A stretch of 64,000 nucleotides of DNA. Source: Kingdonia uniflora. Lineage: Eukaryota > Streptophyta > Magnoliopsida > Ranunculales > Circaeasteraceae. Shown here piece after piece: positions 58,134-64,000 of this stretch (within the stretch, counting starts at the first letter, position 1; the number at the start of each line of letters is the position of its first letter). The translations under genes and the position numbers were made by a program. The DNA is taken from assembly GCA_014058105.1 (NCBI GenBank), contig JACGCM010002114.1:1364001-1428000 (forward strand). The letters run 5' to 3'. Under the pieces are notes generated by a model. The model was not told the DNA's origin. It saw only the letters and a list, made by a program, of their open reading frames with translations, and did not search any database.

Positions 58134-58490
58134 AAATTTATCGCCTAGTCTTTACCATTGTAAAGATTCCAAAGAATTTTTTAAAAGCAGCGTACTTTGC
58201 CAGAAACCACAGTATAGGTACTATTTATATAACCATCGTATTTGATGCACAGGTACGTTTCCAAAGCAGTCATCATTTAAAGTAGAATCACTCTTAAAAT
58301 TCTAAGTGTCACGTACATCAATCATTTCCATCATCATTCAATGCATATACATCGCTCCAAAAAAATACTGAGTACCCCAAACCAGTCAAATCACCATTAA
58401 TGTTTTATTTCTTTTGAACTTCTAATGCCACCACTATACAATTTCTTTCTCAACCAAAGCCACTCGTGCCTTCAGTTGCGAGGGAGATAT

Positions 58491-59068
58491 TGTAACTAGG
58501 GACATATCCCTTGACCTAAACCAATTCAAACTACCTCCATATTAGACTCACACATTTCACACGTGACATTAAACAGTTAGTAGTGCCACCTAGACCACAG
58601 ACTAATGAAGAACGTAGATCGAGCACAACAGGAGAATACGAACAAGTCAAAAGACATATGTCTCCCATGAACTAAACAGTTACTCAGTCAACTACCACTT
58701 ACCTCATTATTCGGAGAACGCGCTTCAGCACGATAACGAGCTACGGGTAAGTTCAATATGCAAAAAAAGTTCCAGAAGAAATAAGGACCAAGAAAAGCCA
58801 TATTTTCTATACTCTAACACAAAATTTCTTATTTATAAGATCAAGTATTTATAGTTTGAGAGATCATTTGTAATAAGATATCAACCTCAAGCAATAAAAG
58901 TTCTTGTTACTAAAAACCTCAACTCAAGGTCGTGGTTTTTACCTATTCAATAATTTTCCACGCTAAATCACCTGTGTCATTTCTTGCTTTACATTAGTTT
59001 TTGTCACAGGTACATTGGTGTAAGAGCTAATTCTGAGCCATTTCGAGCTACGGAATTAGGCCATTACA
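58491..59068 (+). repeat. LTR of Tat-Q copy 2
   Basis: 578 bp, TGTAA...TTACA. It aligns with 10797-11370, including 'gataacgagctacgggtaag' and the 'aaggtcgtggtttttacc' block. Confidence 0.7.
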
Positions 59069-59940
59069 ATAATCATTTTTGGTATGGTTATCTCTATTCC
59101 AAATAGGGCACGGAAAATTGGAATAAGTGCTACCTCCATTATATCTTTGATTTCCATTGAATTGCAAAATTCTTCTTCCCCGAGGCGCATATCCACGTCC
59201 TCGACCACATCATCTTCCACGAAACTGCCCTCTTCCAAAACTTTATGCATTTTAGTTAAGATCAATCTTTGATTGAAAAACCTGTTCCACCTCTTGTTCC
59301 ACAGTTCTATTCAGATGTTGTTCATTTGCTTGAAGAGAGCCCATTAGTTCATTCAAAGAATAATTTGGCAAATCCTTTGAATATTCCTCAATAGCAGAAA
59401 CTACATGATCAAATTTAGAAAGAAGACTTCTAAAAAAAAATCAACAATTTTTTGATCATATAAATTTTCTCCATAAGTTCGAATTTGATTTACATTTTTT
59501 GACACTTTCGAGAAAAAATCTTGAACTAATTCATTTGCACCCACAACGAAATTTTCAAATTCACGACGAAGAGTTTGTAATTTAGCAGGAATTACCTTAC
59601 TTGTACCTTGAAATTCCTCCTTAAGCAAATTTCATGCTTCTTTTGATGTCGTGGCTGCCAAAATTCTTGGAAAAATAGACTCGCCTAACGTATTTTGGAT
59701 GAAATATAATACTTTTGCATCCTTTTTCTGCTTCCTTTAAACTCATTCCTTTGAACTTGTGTAACTCTTGTTTATGAAACATCAAGTTCTGGATAGCCAT
59801 TCTCTACCAGCTCTCACAAATCATTAGATAAAAATAGTTTTTTCATCTTAATACGCCAAAATTGATAGTTCTCACCTTTAAAAATGGGAATCAATTGCTG
59901 AGAAATACTTACACCATTTGTGTTGCCTGCCATAGCTTCT
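59069..59940 (-). pseudogene. Copia-Y gag
   Basis: Minus strand from about 59933: 'MAGNTNGVSISQQLIPIFKG' then 'NYQFWRIKMKKLFLSNDLWE', the start of Copia gag (UBN2-type). At 59628-59401: 'LKEEFQGTSKVIPAKLQTLR' and 'NQIRTYGENLYDQKIV'. Near 59220-59080 an RG-rich part ('RGRGYAPRGRR') and a zinc-knuckle-like 'CPIWNRDNHTKND' follow. Frames shift several times. It is cut at 59068 by Tat-Q copy 2; no pol of this element was identified with certainty. Confidence 0.8.
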
Positions 59941-59956
59941 CAGCTCCAAAATCTTG

Positions 59957-59968
59957 CTCTTGATACCA
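59957..59968 (-). promoter_or_regulatory. Primer-binding site of Copia-Y
   Basis: Minus strand TGGTATCAAGAG, complementary to the initiator Met tRNA end, two bases inside the LTR that begins at 59971. Confidence 0.8.
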
Positions 59969-59970
59969 AA

Positions 59971-60255
59971 TGCAAGGATATATGAAGTAAAACTAGAGAA
60001 TGGAAGAGAACTTGGATTCAATTGATTGATTAAACTCAACAATTACACTACTATTTATAGACTCATAACATCCCCCACATTATCCCCATGAACTCCACTA
60101 CTAAATCCAAGCCATTAACCAATTACTTCCTGCAAAATAGTTAAACCAAGTGAGCACTCCTATCATAACTCAACAACTAACTCAAAACTAAGACAACTTA
60201 GGACGTCAACAACTAACCAAATAACCCACTATGTTTGAATTATTCCAGCAAGATT
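59971..60255 (-). repeat. 5' LTR of Copia-Y (outer end uncertain)
   Basis: The inner end TGCAAGGATATATGAAG through 'tagactcataac' (60069) matches 33582-33676. A possible outer end is '...ccagca' near 60255; the rest has no second copy to compare. Confidence 0.55.
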
Positions 60256-61223
60256 TATATATCTGAAAGAAAGAAACAACCCCCAAAGTGATATTTTGAG
60301 TTATATAAAACATAGGAGCAACAACAGGATGCAGTCATGGATTTTAAATTAGGGGTACAAACTGGCTAGAGACATATCTTACGTCCCCTTTGAATGAGAT
60401 GTTTTGTCAAACCTTTTATTTTGTGTGCATGCATGTAATGAGGGATTCGAAACACGGCGTATGTTGTTATTTAAGAACTGAATAGCTAGGAGGCTTACCA
60501 TTTGATTATAGCCTAAGCAATTAATATTTCCAATTACGGAAATAAGGATTATTTTGCAGTAACTTCTTTGTTGATAAGCTTAATTGACCAAGTACTTCCA
60601 TTAGGAATCACTAGTCTCAAAGTAGGGACAAAATAGATAAGTGGATCAGCTTAAATACCTATGCATATGCTGAGAAAGTCACAAAACTAACATTAATGTT
60701 TTAATTTGACTATTTATTTTTATTTTGCAGTTAATTGGCACTGAGCATTGAAGGTTTTGTCAAGAAGTAAACGGTAAGAAAGTATATTATAGTGTATCTT
60801 CTTGCATTTTAGTGTAATCGTTATTGGGTTAGGTAAATAACTCGTAGTCTAAGTTAAATTTTTGATTATTTTCTTCTATGGCTAGGAATATGATAGTCAA
60901 AATCTTATTAGATGTTTTTTCGTCAATACATGCTTGTAACAATCTCATAAGTGAGATGCTTGTGCTATTGAGGTTGGTTAAATTGTATCTCTCACATGGT
61001 TTGAGCCTAGCAATCGCCCGCTGTGAGTAGTAGTTGCCTTCTTTGGAAAGCTAAACAACAACTAATGTAACAAGCTATAAGCCAATCGCGATTGGGATAA
61101 GAACACATGTCTTTAGTAAAGAGTCAATTTTTTTGAGTTTTTCATCTACTGATAGGCTACCATGACATTTTTAATGATTAAACTGTCTAACATTTTAATT
61201 GATTTTCTAGTTAAAGCACACTC
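60256..61223. other. Spacer / leader of the CACTA transposase
   Basis: No gene seen. A short exon-like piece near 60731-60770, between a 'ttttgcag' acceptor and a GTAAGAAAG donor, could be a non-coding leader exon of the transposase. No CACTAC terminus was found. Confidence 0.4.
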
Positions 61224-64000
61224 ATGGATAAAACATGGAGGTTTCAGCCTAGAGCTAGTGAGGCATACGGAGATGGAGTTTAAATTTTTTTAGATTTTGA
61301 CATTTCACATTCAAATGAACCTACTTCTACCAAAATTAGATGCCCATGTAAAGACTGCAAGAGTTTCAGGTGTTTGTCTTCTGAAGAAGTGTATGACCAT
61401 TTGGTAATACGGGGTATTGATATGACTTATGATCCATTCGTATTGCATGGAGAGGACGTACCAAAGTCACAATCAGATGATGGCCAATACGAGAAAATAT
61501 TTAAGCAGATCAGTGCAGAGAATGACATATTTAGGTCAACTTATGAAACTAATGCAGGAAAGGACTATCATGGGGATGATACTGAACTTCCTGATTATGG
61601 GGAATTAGTAGAGGATGCAAAAACACCATTATATCCAGGTTGTAAGAAGTACACAAAGTTGTCAGCTGTTATTATGTTGTTTAACATAAAAGCTAACAAC
61701 GCTTGGTCTGATAAAAGTTTTACTAAATTATTGGTGCTCCTCAAGGACCTCCTTCCCGAGGATAACACTATCCCAGATTCAATATACTTTGCAAAGAAAA
61801 TGTTGAAGACATTTGACTTAGACTACCGAAAGATTCACGCCTGCCCAAACGATTGCTTGTTATACAGGAAAGACCATGAGCACAAGGAATCATGTCCAAA
61901 ATGTGGTTCTTCGCGATGGAAACAAGGCCCTAAGACAAATAAAATACGAGTTGGTGTTCCAGCAAAGGTGTTAAGGTATTTTCCCATAATACCTAGGTTT
62001 CGGCGGATGTATATGTCTACTGATAATGCAAAACACTTGAGGTGGCATTCTGATAATAAGAGTATTGATGGCATCCTAAGATACCCGGTGGATAGTCCTG
62101 CATGGAATAATATTGATTCGAAGTGGCCCTCCTTTTCTGAAGAGATACACAACCTGCGATTAGGACTAGCTGCAGATGGAGTTAATCCTTATCATAATTT
62201 GAGTTCTAGACATAGTTGTTGGCCAGTAATGCTAGTAAATTACAATTTGCCACCTTCTTGTACATGGATAAGAAATTCTTAATGTTGACTTTGATAATCC
62301 CCGGTCCTAAGCAACCTGGTAATGATATAGACATTTATTTGCAGCCCCTTATTGATGACTTATTACTCTTGTGGACAAATGGTGTTGAAATGTATGACGC
62401 ATATGCCAAGACGAAGTTTACATTAAAGGCCGTACTATTGTGGACTATTAATGATTTCCCAGTATATGGAAACCTTGCGGGATGCTCAACAAAGGGAAGA
62501 TATGCATGCCCTAAGTGTGGTGATGGTACACGTTCAGAATGGCTAAAGCACGCCAGGAAGTTTTCTTATAGGTCACATAAAACATTTCTTAGGCCCGATC
62601 ATCCTTTTCGATTTAAAAAAACTTGGTTTAATGGCGAAAAAGAACTTGACACACGTCCAATTCCATTGAATGGTACACAAGTTTGGGATCAAGTGAAAGA
62701 TATTGAAACAGATTGGGGAAAATCTTCAAAAAAAAAGAAAAAAGACCGTCCAAAGATGGAAAAAGTGGTCAATTTTTTTTTAACTGCCATATTGGAAGAA
62801 TAACTTATTGCCTCATAATTTAGACGTCATTTACATTAAAAAGAATGTTTGTGATAGTTTGGTTGGGACATTGCTGAACATTACTGGAAAATCTTAGGAT
62901 GGTATTGCATCTCGTCAAGACTTGGTCGAATTAAATTTAAGGCATGAATTGCATCCTCAAGATAATGGAAAGAGGACACTCCTTCCTCCAGCACCACATA
63001 CACTTTCGAAGAAAGAAAAAGATATTTTTTGTCGTAGGCTATTTTTGTTGAAATTACCAGATGGATATTGCTCCAATATTTCAAATTGCATATCCTTGGC
63101 TGATCATACAGTTTTTGGTCTAAAGTCGCACGATTTCCACGTTTTAATGCAACAATTGCTTCCTGTTGCATTACGAGATCTCCTCCCAAAAGGAGTGAGA
63201 CATACCATTTTTAGGCTGTGTTCATTCTACCATGAACTTTGCCAAAGAGAGATTGATTATGTAAAAATGGAAAATTTGGAAGTGGAGGTGGCAGAGACAA
63301 TGTGTATGTTAGAGAGATATCTTCCTCCGTTATTTTTTGACATTATGGTACACTTTACTATTCACTTGGTTCAAGAGGCATGCCTTGGAGGCCCTGTACA
63401 TTACCGTTGGATGTATCCGTTTGAAAGGTACTTACTATTAAATTCTAGGTCAACATAATCTTTTCACTGTATTTTTTATTAAATATTTTTGATATATAAT
63501 ATTTTGTACTTTCATAGGTTTATGAAGACGTTAAAAGGATATGTTAGAAATCCCGCAAGGTCTAAGGGATGTATAGCTGAATGTTACCTAGCAGTAGAAT
63601 GTGTCATGTTTTGTGCTGAACATATGAAACTAGATGGAGATACTAATGGCAAAGAAAATAGGAATCACGTTAAAAATGTGGAATCTACTATCCTTGAAGG
63701 TTGGTCTTGTCAGAAGGAAGTGATTTTACTATGTTAGAAGATAAGCATAAAGCAGCTCATCGTTGTGTTTTGTTTAATTTCGAGGAAGTTCAGCCATACC
63801 TAGAGTAAGTTACTTTATATATATATACATGTAATGACTTTATTATATATAAATTCTTATGCAATAACAAAAAACTCGTATTTACTCTAGAAAACACAAG
63901 AGTGAACTCATTCGTCAAGATCGTCGATTGCGAAAAAATGATGGCCAGCTAAGTAAAAAACATTCAGACGAGTTTAATGAGTGGTTTAAACATGAGGTAT
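61224..64000 (+). pseudogene. TNP2-like: CACTA TNP2-type transposase, decayed, runs off the window
   Basis: TNP2 is the large transposase of plant CACTA elements. The ATG at 61224 starts MDKTWRFQPRASEAYGDGV, followed by TAA at 61281 and an in-frame continuation ('IRCPCKDCKSFRC', the Zn-binding transposase-associated domain). Then 'PLYPGCKKYTKLSAVIMLFN', 'CPNDCLLYRKDHEHKESCPK' and the Transposase_21 part ('LIIPGPKQPGNDIDIYLQPL', 'GNLAGCSTKGRYACPKCGDG') past a shift near 62260. A second shift lies in an 8-T run near 62770. After TAG near 62896 comes the DUF4218 region ('VALRDLLPKGVRHTIFRLCS', 'GPVHYRWMYPFER'). Introns fit at about 63428-63517 and 63807-63889. The frame continues at the window edge ('KHSDEFNEWFKHEV'). 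It is unrelated in position to the CACTA end at 29.5 kb. Confidence 0.87.

Larger units (their letters stand above)
57715..59068 (+). mobile_element. Tat-Q copy 2: 3' end of a Tat-like Gypsy element with LTR
   Basis: Aligns with 9885-11370 throughout: 3' internal sequence (57715-58490), the degenerate polypurine tract 'gcgagggagatat' and one LTR. It abuts Copia-Y gag on the right. Confidence 0.65.

Noticed and set aside
37045..59068. Copia-X and the gag at 59.07-59.94 kb as one split element
   Set aside because: The LTR next to the gag (starts TGCAAGG) differs from the LTR following Copia-X RNase H (33677-33921), so they are treated as two elements.

Overview
This window is nuclear DNA of a flowering plant, most likely a eudicot. 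It is AT-rich, has plant-type introns, and is packed with plant transposon families: L1-type LINEs, Copia and Gypsy LTR elements (Tat-like and Athila-like) and a CACTA element. No intact host gene was found. All recognisable genes are transposon genes or decayed fragments of host genes.

Layout. 0.5-1.5 kb: a fold-back element with about 310-bp inverted arms. 1.5-4.8 kb: a decayed LINE ORF2 on the minus strand (LINE-A) holding an LTR-like piece. 5.0-8.4 kb: duplicated non-coding modules (A, B, C) that recur at 29.7-33.2 kb, where they sit next to two fragments resembling pectin methylesterase/invertase inhibitor. 8.8-20.5 kb: three LINE copies (LINE-B ORF1; LINE-C ORF1 remnant plus ORF2; LINE-D ORF2), with the 3' end of a Tat-like Gypsy (Tat-Q copy 1) between the first two. 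21.4-27.1 kb: a cytokinin oxidase/dehydrogenase fragment, then the 5' half of a PDR-type ABCG transporter gene. The transporter is cut inside its ABC signature motif by a 3.4-kb LTR element (M1) with a perfect 5-bp target duplication. 29.2-29.6 kb: the 3' end of a CACTA element.

From 33.6 to 60.1 kb lies a nest of LTR elements: Copia-X, Gypsy M2, an Athila-like LTR, Gypsy M3 split by the Tat-like element Tat-P, a second Athila-like fragment, Tat-Q copy 2, and the gag and 5' LTR of Copia-Y. Tat-P carries gag, protease, RT, two RNase H regions and integrase on the plus strand. A 60-bp tandem array follows, then a spliced gene on the opposite strand with its own TATA box. Its two LTRs lie in opposite orientation and are joined to the two halves of M3, which points to an inversion inside the nest. 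From 61.2 kb to the window end is a decayed CACTA TNP2 transposase.

Best leads. (1) The antisense spliced gene of Tat-P and a separate antisense reading frame conserved between the two Tat-Q copies. (2) A Gypsy family (M) that appears to have spread while already lacking reverse transcriptase: two copies share the same deletion junction and the same stop codon. (3) Variable arrays of TTCGAA-centred palindromes in the M LTRs. (4) The 60-bp array inside Tat-P, a possible satellite seed.
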